From NCBI GenBank assembly GCA_039184335.1, contig JBCDBD010000012.1:1-64000 (forward strand): a stretch of DNA of 64,000 bases. The letters run 5' to 3'. Positions 41,009 to 50,263 of the stretch are shown here, piece by piece (positions within the stretch are counted from its first letter, which is position 1; every line of letters begins with the position of its first letter). The notes under the pieces were generated by a model. The model searched no databases. It had not been told where the DNA came from and was given only the letters and a program-made list of their open reading frames with translations. Position numbers and translations under genes: made by a program. The DNA is from JBCDBD01 sp039184335 (lineage in GTDB: Bacteria; Bacteroidota; Bacteroidia; Flavobacteriales; Flavobacteriaceae).

Positions 41009-41746
41009 ATGAAAACTTTAATTTTCAATTTACCGCTGTTAGCAGATGTTTCAAAAATTGCAACAGACGACTATGTGGGCTTCACCTTCTTCGTGGGTTG
41101 TATGGCCATGATGGCAGCTTCTGCCTTTTTCTTTTTATCAATGAACAGTTTTGATAAGAAGTGGAAAACTTCGATCCTAGTTTCTGGATTAATTACTTTT
41201 ATTGCCGCGGTACACTATTGGTACATGCGTGATTATTGGGCGTCCAATATGGAATCACCAACATTTTTCCGATATGTAGACTGGATTTTGACCGTACCAC
41301 TAATGTGTGTCGAATTCTATCTGATATTGAAAGTGGCCGGTGCCAAAAAATCTTTGATGTGGAAATTGATCATTTTATCAGTGGTCATGCTGGTGACTGG
41401 GTACATTGGTGAAACCGTATTTAGGCAACAAGCCCAAATTTGGGGTCTGATTTCGGGTATCGCTTATTTTGCCATCGTATATGAAATATGGCTTGGAGGT
41501 GCCAAAAAATTGGCTGAAGAAGCTGGGGGAGCCGTATTGAAGGCCCACAAGACCCTATGTTGGTTTGTATTGGTAGGCTGGGCCATCTACCCTATTGGAT
41601 ACATGGCAGGTACACCGGGTTGGTATGAAGGAATCTTTGGTGGACTCTCATTGGATGTTGTCTACAACATTGGTGATGCCATCAACAAAATTGGTTTTGG
41701 ATTGGTTGTCTATAACCTTGCGGTTACAGCAACATCCGATTCATAG
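41009..41746 (+). CDS. Proteorhodopsin, green-tuned light-driven proton pump
   Basis: 245 residues, seven membrane helices. The third helix carries RYVDWILTVPLMCVEF: Asp91 (proton acceptor), Thr95, Met99 at the spectral-tuning position and Glu102 (proton donor), the DTE motif of proton pumps; the Met points to green light. The Schiff-base Lys is Lys227 in GDAINKIGFG, and His69 in AVHYWYMRDYW is the acceptor-coupled His. Ends in a short hydrophilic tail. Divergent from blh; no standard -7 box was seen upstream, so activation by a regulator at the inverted repeat is plausible. A palindromic terminator follows. Confidence 0.97.
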   Translation: MKTLIFNLPLLADVSKIATDDYVGFTFFVGCMAMMAASAFFFLSMNSFDKKWKTSILVSGLITFIAAVHYWYMRDYWASNMESPTFFRYVDWILTVPLMCVEFYLILKVAGAKKSLMWKLIILSVVMLVTGYIGETVFRQQAQIWGLISGIAYFAIVYEIWLGGAKKLAEEAGGAVLKAHKTLCWFVLVGWAIYPIGYMAGTPGWYEGIFGGLSLDVVYNIGDAINKIGFGLVVYNLAVTATSDS

Positions 41747-41770
41747 TTTTTTTAGTTGGTTAAAAAAAAG

Positions 41771-41792
41771 GGGGGCATTGTACAATGCCCCC
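41771..41792. terminator. Bidirectional terminator between proteorhodopsin and argS
   Basis: A perfect 22 bp palindrome centred on TTGTACAA with GGGGGC/GCCCCC ends, flanked by A tract and T tract, so it can end both convergent genes. Confidence 0.85.
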
Positions 41793-41795
41793 TTT

Positions 41796-43574
41796 TTACA
41801 TTCGCTCTGGAACTTCAATGCCCAAAAGCCTAAAACCAACCTGTATCACCTCGCCAACCTTTCTGGATAATTGTACCCTGAACCTACGTACGTCTTTGTC
41901 GATTTCCCCCAAAATGGAAACTTGCTGGTAAAAGGAGTTGAACTCCTTGACCAAATTATAAATATAATTTGCAATCAAAGCAGGGCTGTGGCCCTCAGCG
42001 GCCAACTGCACTGTCTCAGGAAAAAGCTGCAACTGCTTTAAGAGTTCTTTTTCCTTTGGGTGCAATACCATTAAATCTTGAAATGCGCCCACCGTGACCT
42101 CTTCCGCTTTGCGAAGAATGGACTGGATCCGGGCATAGGTGTATTGAATGAATGGCCCTGTATTTCCTTGAAAATCTACCGATTCTTCCGGATTGAACAA
42201 AATCCGCTTTTTGGGGTCTACCTTTAAAATGTAGTATTTTAATGCGCCCAAGCCAATGGTACGGTACAACCGTTCTTTTTCAGCTTCAGAATAGCCCTCC
42301 AGTTTACCCAGTTCTTCTGAAATGGCCGTTGCGGTCTGGGCCATATTGACAATCAGGTCATCAGCATCGACCACGGTACCTTCCCGACTTTTCATTTTTC
42401 CACTGGGCAAATCGACCATGCCATAGCTCAAGTGATAGAGTTTTTCTGCCCAGCTATACCCCAATTTTTTTAGAATCAAGAACAAGACCTTAAAGTGGTA
42501 GTCTTGCTCGTTGCCCACTGTATAGACCATTCCATTGATATCGGGAAAGTCGGTTACCCGTTGTATGGCGGTACCAATATCTTGGGTCATATATACAGCA
42601 GTGCCATCGGCCCGCAATACAATTTTCTCATCTAAGCCTTCTTCAGTAAGGTCAATCCAGACACTGCCATCTGCCTTCCGGTAGAAAACCCCTTTTTCCA
42701 ATCCATTCTTGACCACATCCCGACCTAAGAGATAGGTGTCGCTCTCATAATAGAGCTGATCAAAATCCACTCCCAAATTCCGGTAGGTCTCTTCAAAACC
42801 TTGGTACACCCATCCGTTCATTTTTTTCCAGAGGGCCACTACCGCTTCATCTCCAGCCTCCCAAAGACGCAGCATTTGTTGGGCCTCCAGTAAAATAGGT
42901 GCCTCTTTCTCGGCTAACTTTCTATCAACTCCTTCGTCCACTAATTGCGCAACTTCATTTTTGTAGGCCTTATCGAAGGCCACGTAATATTTACCCACTA
43001 GATGGTCACTCTTTAATCTAGAAGTCTCCGGTGATTCACCATTGCCGAACTTTTGCCACGCCAGCATGCTTTTACAGATATGGATACCACGGTCGTTGAT
43101 AATCTGGGTCTTGTACACCCGATGCCCCGCAGCTTTTAAAATTTCCGCCACGGCATACCCCAATAAATTATTGCGAATATGGCCTAGATGCAAAGGCTTG
43201 TTCGTATTGGGTGAAGAATATTCGACCATAATGGCTTCTTTTGAATTGGGCTGTGCCAATCCAAAATTCGCCGTATTCATTATAGCCCGAAAAAAATCCA
43301 GATAGTGTGCATCAGCAATGACCAGATTCAAAAATCCCTTGACCACATTGAATTTTTGTACCGCGGCAACGTTTTCCAGTAGATACTCACCTATTGCAGT
43401 GCCAATAGCAACCGGGTTTCCCTTAATATGACGCAACATTGGAAAAACTACCACCGTAAGATCTCCTTCAAAATCTTTTCGTGTCGGCTGAAATTCAACA
43501 GACGGCAAATTAACCCCATGGAGTTTGTAGACGGCCTTAACCACCTTTTCCTGCAATACTTGCTGAAGACTCAT
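41796..43574 (-). CDS. argS: Arginine-tRNA ligase
   Basis: 592 residues of a class I synthetase: HIGH-type signature SSPNTNKPLHLGHIRNN and KMSKS-type GKMKSREGTVV, with an N-terminal Add-1 region and the C-terminal DALR anticodon domain. The frame also has a TTG one codon earlier, but the ATG at 43574 is chosen; a TAGTTTTG -7 box (43595-43602) lies 20 bases upstream. Confidence 0.97.
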   Translation of the reverse strand: MSLQQVLQEKVVKAVYKLHGVNLPSVEFQPTRKDFEGDLTVVVFPMLRHIKGNPVAIGTAIGEYLLENVAAVQKFNVVKGFLNLVIADAHYLDFFRAIMNTANFGLAQPNSKEAIMVEYSSPNTNKPLHLGHIRNNLLGYAVAEILKAAGHRVYKTQIINDRGIHICKSMLAWQKFGNGESPETSRLKSDHLVGKYYVAFDKAYKNEVAQLVDEGVDRKLAEKEAPILLEAQQMLRLWEAGDEAVVALWKKMNGWVYQGFEETYRNLGVDFDQLYYESDTYLLGRDVVKNGLEKGVFYRKADGSVWIDLTEEGLDEKIVLRADGTAVYMTQDIGTAIQRVTDFPDINGMVYTVGNEQDYHFKVLFLILKKLGYSWAEKLYHLSYGMVDLPSGKMKSREGTVVDADDLIVNMAQTATAISEELGKLEGYSEAEKERLYRTIGLGALKYYILKVDPKKRILFNPEESVDFQGNTGPFIQYTYARIQSILRKAEEVTVGAFQDLMVLHPKEKELLKQLQLFPETVQLAAEGHSPALIANYIYNLVKEFNSFYQQVSILGEIDKDVRRFRVQLSRKVGEVIQVGFRLLGIEVPERM

Positions 43575-43594
43575 CAAAATAGCTTATAAGGCAG

Positions 43595-43602
43595 CAAAAC
43601 TA
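43595..43602 (-). promoter_or_regulatory. -7 promoter box TAGTTTTG for argS
   Basis: TAnnTTTG match 20 bases before the argS ATG. Confidence 0.5.
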
Positions 43603-43668
43603 CATATTTTTTTAGGCTTTTAGAACAAGATTAGGATACCCAAACCTGTATTTTGTTAATTTTATGGT

Positions 43669-44094
43669 ATGCTGCTCAACGTTTCTTACAACGATAAAAC
43701 CATTACCAAAAAAATTGAGGAAGCGGTAGGAAAACCCTTCACTTTAAAACAACGTATACAACTAGGGGGAATCGGCTCACCAAAACTATACATTACCGAA
43801 ACGAGTATTGAGATACGCAATCTTTTGATTTTGGACAATAATCTGGACTGTTGCAATATTGAGCTGCGCCCAAAAGGCATCATCACACGTTTTAGGTCGC
43901 GTTTAGAAACCTATGCCTTGATCGTCCCTTTCCATAAACTTTCACTTTACAAAGGTGACTTTGCCGTATATGCTATCTACAAAGACCATTACTTTATAAA
44001 AGTAAGATCGGATACCAAGGCTATTCAAAAATATTTCAAAAAATTATTGGAATACAAAGCAGACAATACCCCAACCTCAATCGATGGCCTATGA
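43669..44094 (+). CDS. Hypothetical cytosolic protein coupled to an SDR gene
   Basis: 141 residues, basic, with no signal peptide. The middle holds paired beta strands (PKLYITETSIEIRNLLIL, NIELRPKGIITRFRSRLETYALIVPFHKLSLYKGDFAVYAI), which resemble a PH-like or split barrel fold. Overlaps the SDR gene by 4 bases (ATGA), so the products may work together. No known family recognised with confidence. Confidence 0.72.
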   Translation: MLLNVSYNDKTITKKIEEAVGKPFTLKQRIQLGGIGSPKLYITETSIEIRNLLILDNNLDCCNIELRPKGIITRFRSRLETYALIVPFHKLSLYKGDFAVYAIYKDHYFIKVRSDTKAIQKYFKKLLEYKADNTPTSIDGL

Positions 44095-45515
44095 AAATTC
44101 TGCTCACCGGTGCCAATGGCTATATCGGTATGCGTTTACTGCCCCAACTACTTAGTTTAGGGCATCAGGTAATCTGTACGGTACGCGACCAAAACCGGCT
44201 TTCAATAGACGAAGAAACCCGAAAGAGAGTAGACATCATAGAAATCGATTTTTTGGATGAGGCCATTGCAGAAAAAATTCCCAAAGATATTGATGTGGCG
44301 TACTTCTTGATTCATTTGATGACAGTCACCACTAGAAACTTTGACGAAATGGAGGCCCAAACCGCCCATAAGTTCAATGCCTATCTAAAAGACACCAATA
44401 TCAAGCAGGTCATTTATTTAAGTGGTATAGTAAATGATAAAAATCTCTCAAAGCACCTTTGGTCGCGAAAAAACGTAGAGGCAATATTGCAACAGGGCAA
44501 TTTCAACCTGACCGTACTAAGGGCAGGAATCATTGTGGGATCGGGCAGTTCGTCATTTGAAATCATCAGGGACCTTTGTGAAAAACTCCCCGTGATGATC
44601 ACACCAAAATGGGCTTTGACCAAATCACAGCCCATTGCCATCAGGGATGTCATCGATTTTCTTATCGGGGTTATCGGCAATCCAAAAACCTACACCGATT
44701 CCTTTGATATTGCTGGCCCTGATATACTCACATATAAAGAAATGTTGCAACAATATGCAACCACGAGGGGATTTAAAAACTGGATCTTTACCGTACCGGT
44801 CATGACTCCAAAACTGTCTTCGTACTGGCTATATTTTGTGACTTCGACCTCATATAAATTGGCCTTAAACCTCGTTGACAGTATGAAAATAGAGGTCATA
44901 GCAAAAGATACCAGATTGCAAGAACTGTTGAACATTAAGCCACACACCTATAAGGAAGCTATACACATGGCCTTTAAAAAAATAGAACAGAATATGGTTG
45001 TCAGTAGTTGGAAAGACAGTATGGTGAGCGGAGGGGGCAACAAAAATTTGGAAAAATATGTGCAAGTACCAAAATATGGCGTATTACAAGATATAAAAAC
45101 CCTGAAAATCGAAAACCCAATGCCTGTTCTCGAAAACATTTGGCGTATTGGAGGGGATACCGGTTGGTATTATGGCAATTGGCTATGGAAAATACGGGGA
45201 GTGTTGGACAAGCTCAATGGCGGCCCAGGACTTCGTAGGGGGCGTACCCACCCCGATGAAATCGCTCCCGGGGATGCACTGGATTTCTGGCGCGTTCTCT
45301 TGGCAGATAAAAAGGCCAAGCGCCTGTTGCTGTTCGCTGAAATGCGCTTGCCTGGAGAAGCCTGGTTAGAGTTCAAAATCGACGACAACAACATACTTCA
45401 CCAAACCGCCACCTTTCGTCCAAAAGGTATCAAGGGCCGACTCTATTGGTTCAGTGTGCTCCCCTTTCACTACTTTATTTTTGGGGGCATGATCCGAAAT
45501 ATTTCCAAAACCTGA
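44091..45515 (+). CDS. SDR-family NAD(P)-binding protein with C-terminal DUF2867 domain
   Basis: 474 residues. Rossmann motif LLTGANGYIGMRLLPQL at the N-terminus, an atypical SDR (NAD-dependent epimerase/NmrA-like) domain to about residue 300 (ILTYKEMLQQYATTRGFKNWIF), then DUF2867 (RIGGDTGWYYGNWLWKIRGVLDKLNGGPGLRRGRTHP, LFWR/VLLADKKAKRLLLFAEMRLPGEAWLEFKID). The reaction is unknown. Such fusions are common in Bacteroidota. Cytosolic or membrane-attached. Confidence 0.88.
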   Translation: MKILLTGANGYIGMRLLPQLLSLGHQVICTVRDQNRLSIDEETRKRVDIIEIDFLDEAIAEKIPKDIDVAYFLIHLMTVTTRNFDEMEAQTAHKFNAYLKDTNIKQVIYLSGIVNDKNLSKHLWSRKNVEAILQQGNFNLTVLRAGIIVGSGSSSFEIIRDLCEKLPVMITPKWALTKSQPIAIRDVIDFLIGVIGNPKTYTDSFDIAGPDILTYKEMLQQYATTRGFKNWIFTVPVMTPKLSSYWLYFVTSTSYKLALNLVDSMKIEVIAKDTRLQELLNIKPHTYKEAIHMAFKKIEQNMVVSSWKDSMVSGGGNKNLEKYVQVPKYGVLQDIKTLKIENPMPVLENIWRIGGDTGWYYGNWLWKIRGVLDKLNGGPGLRRGRTHPDEIAPGDALDFWRVLLADKKAKRLLLFAEMRLPGEAWLEFKIDDNNILHQTATFRPKGIKGRLYWFSVLPFHYFIFGGMIRNISKT

Positions 45516-45633
45516 ATTTGTGGCCCAGATTTTGAAACAAATTGTGATATCGGTCGTCGTTGCATCAAACAGAGGCAACCTTTAGCACTTAAAACCAGTC
45601 TTATTTATAAACTTCTATTAGATATAACATCTT

Positions 45634-47121
45634 ATGAGATATTTTTTAATCATTGCCTTTCTTTTTTCTGGCCTTCATCTTGATGCGCAGACCATATCAT
45701 CTAGATTGATCGATGGAAAGACTAAAAAGCCCATACCCTATGCCACCGTAGAGTTTGCTGAAAATTTAGGGGTCATCACCAACGAAGAAGGACAATTTAG
45801 TTTTTTACTGGGCGAAAACGAACATAGGTTAGATTCTATTTACATCGCGTCGATGGGCTATGAACGAACTGGATTTACCCTCGAACAATTACAAGACACT
45901 ATCATTGTTCTCAAACCAAAAGCCATTAAGCTGAGTGGGGTCTACCTGTTTGACAAGGAGCTCACCGTAGATGAAATCATTGAAAGAATGATTGCCCGTC
46001 TTCCTGAAAACATAAACAATGACCCTATCAAACAGCGGTATTTTTTGAGACAATCGGTGTTCGGCACCATTCAAAAAGTGGATTTTGGCTTTGAGAAGTC
46101 ATCCATCGCTGAATTGGATGAGGCGCTTATTGATAGTATTGCGAGGGCCATTCCACGCAACTCGCATCACTACACAGAGACGCTTGGCGATTTTTATAAG
46201 ACAAATAAGGCTTATAAAGTAAACATATTAAAAGCTGCTGAACTCTATGATAAAAAAGACATTGGTTCTTTTGAAGATTTAGGAACACAGATGGAAGCGA
46301 TGTTCAAGCAAAATGTGAAGCCCGATTCGTACCTCAAAATCAAGTCAGGCCTTTTTAGCCAAAAAATCCAAGTGGATTCCATTCTCAGTGAAATGGAAGC
46401 CCAGGAAGCTGAGACCGTTGAAAAAGAAATTCAGCGCGATACCATATCGGGCCTAGTGGATGGACAGAAACATATTTTTGATGAACTCTTGGGTGAGGTC
46501 TATTACCAAGAAGACAGCAAATTGAATGTCATCGACAAAAGCCGCAAATATGACTTTGATCTGGTCGGTTATACCGATATCGATGATATCGGGGTCTATG
46601 TCATCGATTTTGAGCCCAAGGGCAATGCCGACTTTAGAGGACGCATGTATATCAATATTGAAGATTTTGCCATCATGCAAATCGAGTTTGAAAACCTAAA
46701 GAACCTCCGCAATTTTAGGCTACTCGGCATCTTTTACCGTGAAACCCTGTACAAAGGTACCATGCGATTCGCCAAACTGCCCAATAACCGTTATGACCTC
46801 AAGTTTGTGGATCTCAGCTTTGGCCGTTGGTTTCGTTTTGATCGACCTCTGGATGTCATTGAAAAAAACAAAAATGTAAAAGGTCGTAGAAAACAGAATG
46901 AGTTAAAACTAAATATTGACTTTCGAATGGCCAATACCAATAAGTGGGAGTTGGTGGTCTTTGACAACACCTTGATCGATCAAACGCAATTTGATACCTA
47001 TACTGAAGATAAAAGTGTAAAAGCGACCTATATGCCCAGTTATGACCCTGAATTTTGGAAAGGATATCATATTATGGAACCCAATCAAGCGATTCGAGAG
47101 TTTGCTGTAGCTGAAGAGTGA
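45634..47121 (+). CDS. Secreted carboxypeptidase-like regulatory-domain protein
   Basis: 495 residues: signal peptide (MRYFLIIAFLFSGLHLDAQ), a carboxypeptidase-D regulatory-like beta sandwich (residues about 22-100, LIDGKTKKPIPYATVEF and NEEGQFSF), then a helical part and a beta-rich C-terminal region (YVIDFEPKGNADFRGRMYIN, MQIEFENLKNLRNFRLLGIFYRE) that resembles the outer-membrane-associated DUF5686-like portion. Role unknown; envelope location. Convergent with ctlX across a 45-base gap. Confidence 0.8.
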   Translation: MRYFLIIAFLFSGLHLDAQTISSRLIDGKTKKPIPYATVEFAENLGVITNEEGQFSFLLGENEHRLDSIYIASMGYERTGFTLEQLQDTIIVLKPKAIKLSGVYLFDKELTVDEIIERMIARLPENINNDPIKQRYFLRQSVFGTIQKVDFGFEKSSIAELDEALIDSIARAIPRNSHHYTETLGDFYKTNKAYKVNILKAAELYDKKDIGSFEDLGTQMEAMFKQNVKPDSYLKIKSGLFSQKIQVDSILSEMEAQEAETVEKEIQRDTISGLVDGQKHIFDELLGEVYYQEDSKLNVIDKSRKYDFDLVGYTDIDDIGVYVIDFEPKGNADFRGRMYINIEDFAIMQIEFENLKNLRNFRLLGIFYRETLYKGTMRFAKLPNNRYDLKFVDLSFGRWFRFDRPLDVIEKNKNVKGRRKQNELKLNIDFRMANTNKWELVVFDNTLIDQTQFDTYTEDKSVKATYMPSYDPEFWKGYHIMEPNQAIREFAVAEE

Positions 47122-47166
47122 CAAATGGTGATTTCCAATGGAATGAAAAATCAATCAATAAAAAAG

Positions 47167-48096
47167 TTAGGCTCTCGGTAAAAACACCTCAGCCATCATA
47201 CATCGGGCACTGCCCCCACCACAGGTTTCGATGGTATCCAAAGGACTATGAACAATGGCACAGTGCTTTTCAATGGCATCAATCTGATCGGAACGCAAAC
47301 TGCGGAATGCAGCTGAACTCATCACCATAAAACGTCGGCCATCAACCCCTATGACCTGAAGCATGTTGCCCGCAAAACAGTGCATTTGTTCTTCAGTGAT
47401 GATGATGATTTCCTTTCCATCTTTTTTGAGATGTTCCACTACATTTTTTCGTTCTTTTTTAGCATCGATACTATCGAGGCAGATGACCACAAAGGTTTCT
47501 GCCATGGCCATCATCACATTGGTGTGGTAAATGGGTAACCGTTCATCATCGACAGATTGATTGGCCGTGAAAATCACGGGGAAGCAATCAAAGTCTTCAC
47601 AAAACTCAATGAACAGGTCTTCATTGGCCCGTTCAGAAAGCGCGCAATAGGCTTTTTGGTTGATTCGATCCTTTAAGATGCTCCCGGTACCTTCTAAAAA
47701 TACCCCTTCTTCCTCTGCTTCAGTATAGTCCAATACCGTATCGATTCGAAAACCATGGGATTCCAGAACGTCAAAGATATCCTCACGACGTTCCTTTCTT
47801 CGGTTCTCGGCAAACATCGGGTAGACCGCTACCGTACCAGTGGCATGAAATGATATCCAATTGTTCGGAAAAACAGAATCAGGGGTATCCGGTTCTTCAG
47901 TATCTTCTATGACAATTACGTTGACCCCATACTTTCGTAAAACAACCACAAAATCATCGAACTCTTTCTGCGCCTTCATGTTAATGGCCCTATTATCAAT
48001 TTTAAGGGTTTCTTGAAAATAATTGTTGACCGCCGTTTGTTCGTTCATCCGAAAATTGACCGGACGGATCATCAAAATAGTATTCGTAATCTGCAT
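47167..48096 (-). CDS. ctlX: Citrulline utilisation hydrolase CtlX type (guanidino-modifying superfamily)
   Basis: 309 residues of the pentein fold, related to amidinotransferases. Conserved blocks: IRPVNFRMNEQT, PDSVFPNNWISFH, VFLEGTGSI, YHTNVMMAMAETFVV with His, and GGGSARCMMAEVFLPR with the nucleophile Cys near the C-terminus. The family is annotated as acting on citrulline. The frame opens at 48153, but the ATG at 48096 matches the family start (MQITNTILMIRPV). Another pentein enzyme is encoded at 50.3-51.2 kb. Confidence 0.88.
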   Translation of the reverse strand: MQITNTILMIRPVNFRMNEQTAVNNYFQETLKIDNRAINMKAQKEFDDFVVVLRKYGVNVIVIEDTEEPDTPDSVFPNNWISFHATGTVAVYPMFAENRRKERREDIFDVLESHGFRIDTVLDYTEAEEEGVFLEGTGSILKDRINQKAYCALSERANEDLFIEFCEDFDCFPVIFTANQSVDDERLPIYHTNVMMAMAETFVVICLDSIDAKKERKNVVEHLKKDGKEIIIITEEQMHCFAGNMLQVIGVDGRRFMVMSSAAFRSLRSDQIDAIEKHCAIVHSPLDTIETCGGGSARCMMAEVFLPRA

Positions 48097-48182
48097 CAGT
48101 ATTTCAAAAAAGTATGGGCAAAAGTAACCAATCCTTCCATCATTTTGTAACAAAAAAATCGACTTGGTATCTTTATGGCACC

Positions 48183-49016
48183 ATGCAACACATCTGGAAA
48201 AAATACCTTCATAAGTACAATGACCCCATGTTGTTCTTCGTATTGATTCCCTTTATCAACACCATCAATTACCATTTGACCTACTCCAATATCCGATGGG
48301 ATTGGTATACCATTACCACCTATCTCATAGACACTGCCCAAGGCTTTATCGCATGGGGGCTCATCAAGGCCACTATTCTCTGGTTTGACAAAAAAATGCC
48401 CTATGAAAAAGGCTTTGTCAAACGGATAATTGCACAACTTCTTGCTACCAATGTAGTTGCCCAAGGCTTCATTGTATTGGCCACAGAACTGATAAACATG
48501 CGGTTTGGTGATGGGCCGTTGCCGATAAAATTCTATACCTATAACCTATTCATCTTTTTTATCTGGGTGTTGGTGCTCAACGGCATCTATATCGGATTCT
48601 ATTTTTACGATCAGTGGCATTATACCCTTGCTTTGCGCAATCAAGAAAAAAAACTGCGGTCGACTGGTTTTGAAGTACTCTTGGGAAACAAGACAAAAAA
48701 TGTACCCTTTGGCGATATTGCCTTTTTTCTGGTTGAAGACCGTACCACTTACCTACAGACAATGACCAGAGAACGCTTTGTACTCGATGACTCGTTGAAC
48801 AAAATCGTGCCCCGATTACCAGAGGAGCTTTTTTTTCGGGTGAATCGAAAATATATTGTACACAGAAACCTTATCAAGGGATATCGAAAGGCTGTGAATG
48901 GAAAACTCGTAGTTGGTTTTCATTCAGATACCACAAATATCAAGGAGCAGGTCATCAGTCGTATCAATGCCCCCCATTTTAAAAAATGGTTTCGGATCAC
49001 AGCCCATCGCGTATAG
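48183..49016 (+). CDS. LytTR-family membrane-bound transcriptional regulator
   Basis: 277 residues: four hydrophobic segments in the first 160 residues (LFFVLIPFINTINYHL; GFIAWGLIKATILWF; IIAQLLATNVVAQGFIVLATEL; NLFIFFIWVLVLNGIYIGFYF), then a LytTR DNA-binding domain (VPFGDIAFFLVEDRTTYLQTMTRERFVLDDSLNKIVPRLPEELFFRVNRKYIVHRNLIKGY). The start at 48183 is preferred over the frame start at 48114, which overlaps the divergent ctlX promoter region; a near-consensus TATCTTTA lies 10 bases upstream. Target unknown. Confidence 0.88.
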   Translation: MQHIWKKYLHKYNDPMLFFVLIPFINTINYHLTYSNIRWDWYTITTYLIDTAQGFIAWGLIKATILWFDKKMPYEKGFVKRIIAQLLATNVVAQGFIVLATELINMRFGDGPLPIKFYTYNLFIFFIWVLVLNGIYIGFYFYDQWHYTLALRNQEKKLRSTGFEVLLGNKTKNVPFGDIAFFLVEDRTTYLQTMTRERFVLDDSLNKIVPRLPEELFFRVNRKYIVHRNLIKGYRKAVNGKLVVGFHSDTTNIKEQVISRINAPHFKKWFRITAHRV

Positions 49017-49128
49017 AACATAGCGTGCTACAGTTCAACCACAAAAACACCACATTTTAGCATTTTGATGGTAAATTAATAGGGATGTGTTCTGATGATG
49101 AGATGATCTTTACCGAAAACTATACATC

Positions 49129-50259
49129 ATGAAAAAAACAATGATTACCATCGCTTTTCTCGCTTTCACCATCTCGGTCAAAGCGCAACAGAATTTTCCC
49201 GTCGATAGGCAAGAAGCCGTCAAGGGGGTACTAAAAAGGTATACCGATATGGGTATTCCAGGTCTGGCCCTTACAGTTTACAATGAACAGACCGGTTTTT
49301 GGTCCCATGCCGAAGGCCTGGCCAATGTGGAAAAAAATGAACCGCTTACCAGTGGTCATCTGTTCTACCTACAGAGTGTCAGCAAAACATATATGGCAGT
49401 GGCCATTTTACAACTTTTTGAAAAAGGCGCACTCGATTTAAACGACCCCATAACCAAATATGTAGACTATGAATGGCTCAATGACAAAAAAGATGTGGAA
49501 AATATCACCCTAAAGATGCTGCTCAACCATAACTCTGGACTGCCAGAATACAATACCGACCCCATTTTGGTCTCTAAAATTGTACAAAACCCCCGAAAGG
49601 TGTTTACGGTCGAAGCGATGCTTTCTCATATCGGGGGAAAAGCGTTGGATTTTGAGCCGGGCAGCAAATACAGCTATCGAAATACCAATTATGGAGTACT
49701 GTCACTAATCGCTGATAAGATTACGGGGAACCATGTGGACTATATGGAAAAACATATCTTCAAAAGACTTGGATTGGAGTCCACGGTTTACCTCTCTTCG
49801 AAAAACCTTCAAGAAAATATTGGAATCGTAGATGCCTACTGGGATATCTTATTGGAAGGCATCCCCACCAATGTCTCTAAATTGCAACGGTCCAATGTGT
49901 CATCAATGAAAGGGGACGATGGTATTGTGGCTTCGACCAAGGATGCTGTTCTTTTCTTGAAAGGACTGATCAGTGGTAAGTTGTTAAAGCCAAAAACCTT
50001 GGAAATGATGCAGGATTTTGTACACAACGAAACTGGGCAAAAAAAATATGGTTTGGGAATACAGTATTATGATTTGGACGTTACTTATGCACTTGGGCAT
50101 TCCGGTGGGGGAATCGGTGCTGGTTGTGTACTATTGTATCTACCGGATCTGGGGTCATTGGTATTTATGGCCACCAATTTCAACACAATGATGGATTCGC
50201 CCATAAGAAGGGAAGCAGAAAACCTTCAGATGGATGTGTTGATGGCTTTGTTCATGTAA
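49129..50259 (+). CDS. Secreted serine hydrolase (beta-lactamase/class C family)
   Basis: 376 residues: signal peptide ending in SVKAQ, then the class C catalytic residues SVSK (Ser83 and Lys86 in YLQSVSKTYMA), the YxN motif in YSYRNTNYG and the late HxG-type HSGGGIG. Such proteins include esterases, D-aminopeptidases and penicillin-binding-like enzymes; specificity is unknown. Periplasmic or secreted. Convergent with the following gene, 4 bases apart. Confidence 0.88.
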   Translation: MKKTMITIAFLAFTISVKAQQNFPVDRQEAVKGVLKRYTDMGIPGLALTVYNEQTGFWSHAEGLANVEKNEPLTSGHLFYLQSVSKTYMAVAILQLFEKGALDLNDPITKYVDYEWLNDKKDVENITLKMLLNHNSGLPEYNTDPILVSKIVQNPRKVFTVEAMLSHIGGKALDFEPGSKYSYRNTNYGVLSLIADKITGNHVDYMEKHIFKRLGLESTVYLSSKNLQENIGIVDAYWDILLEGIPTNVSKLQRSNVSSMKGDDGIVASTKDAVLFLKGLISGKLLKPKTLEMMQDFVHNETGQKKYGLGIQYYDLDVTYALGHSGGGIGAGCVLLYLPDLGSLVFMATNFNTMMDSPIRREAENLQMDVLMALFM

Positions 50260-50263
50260 AAAA

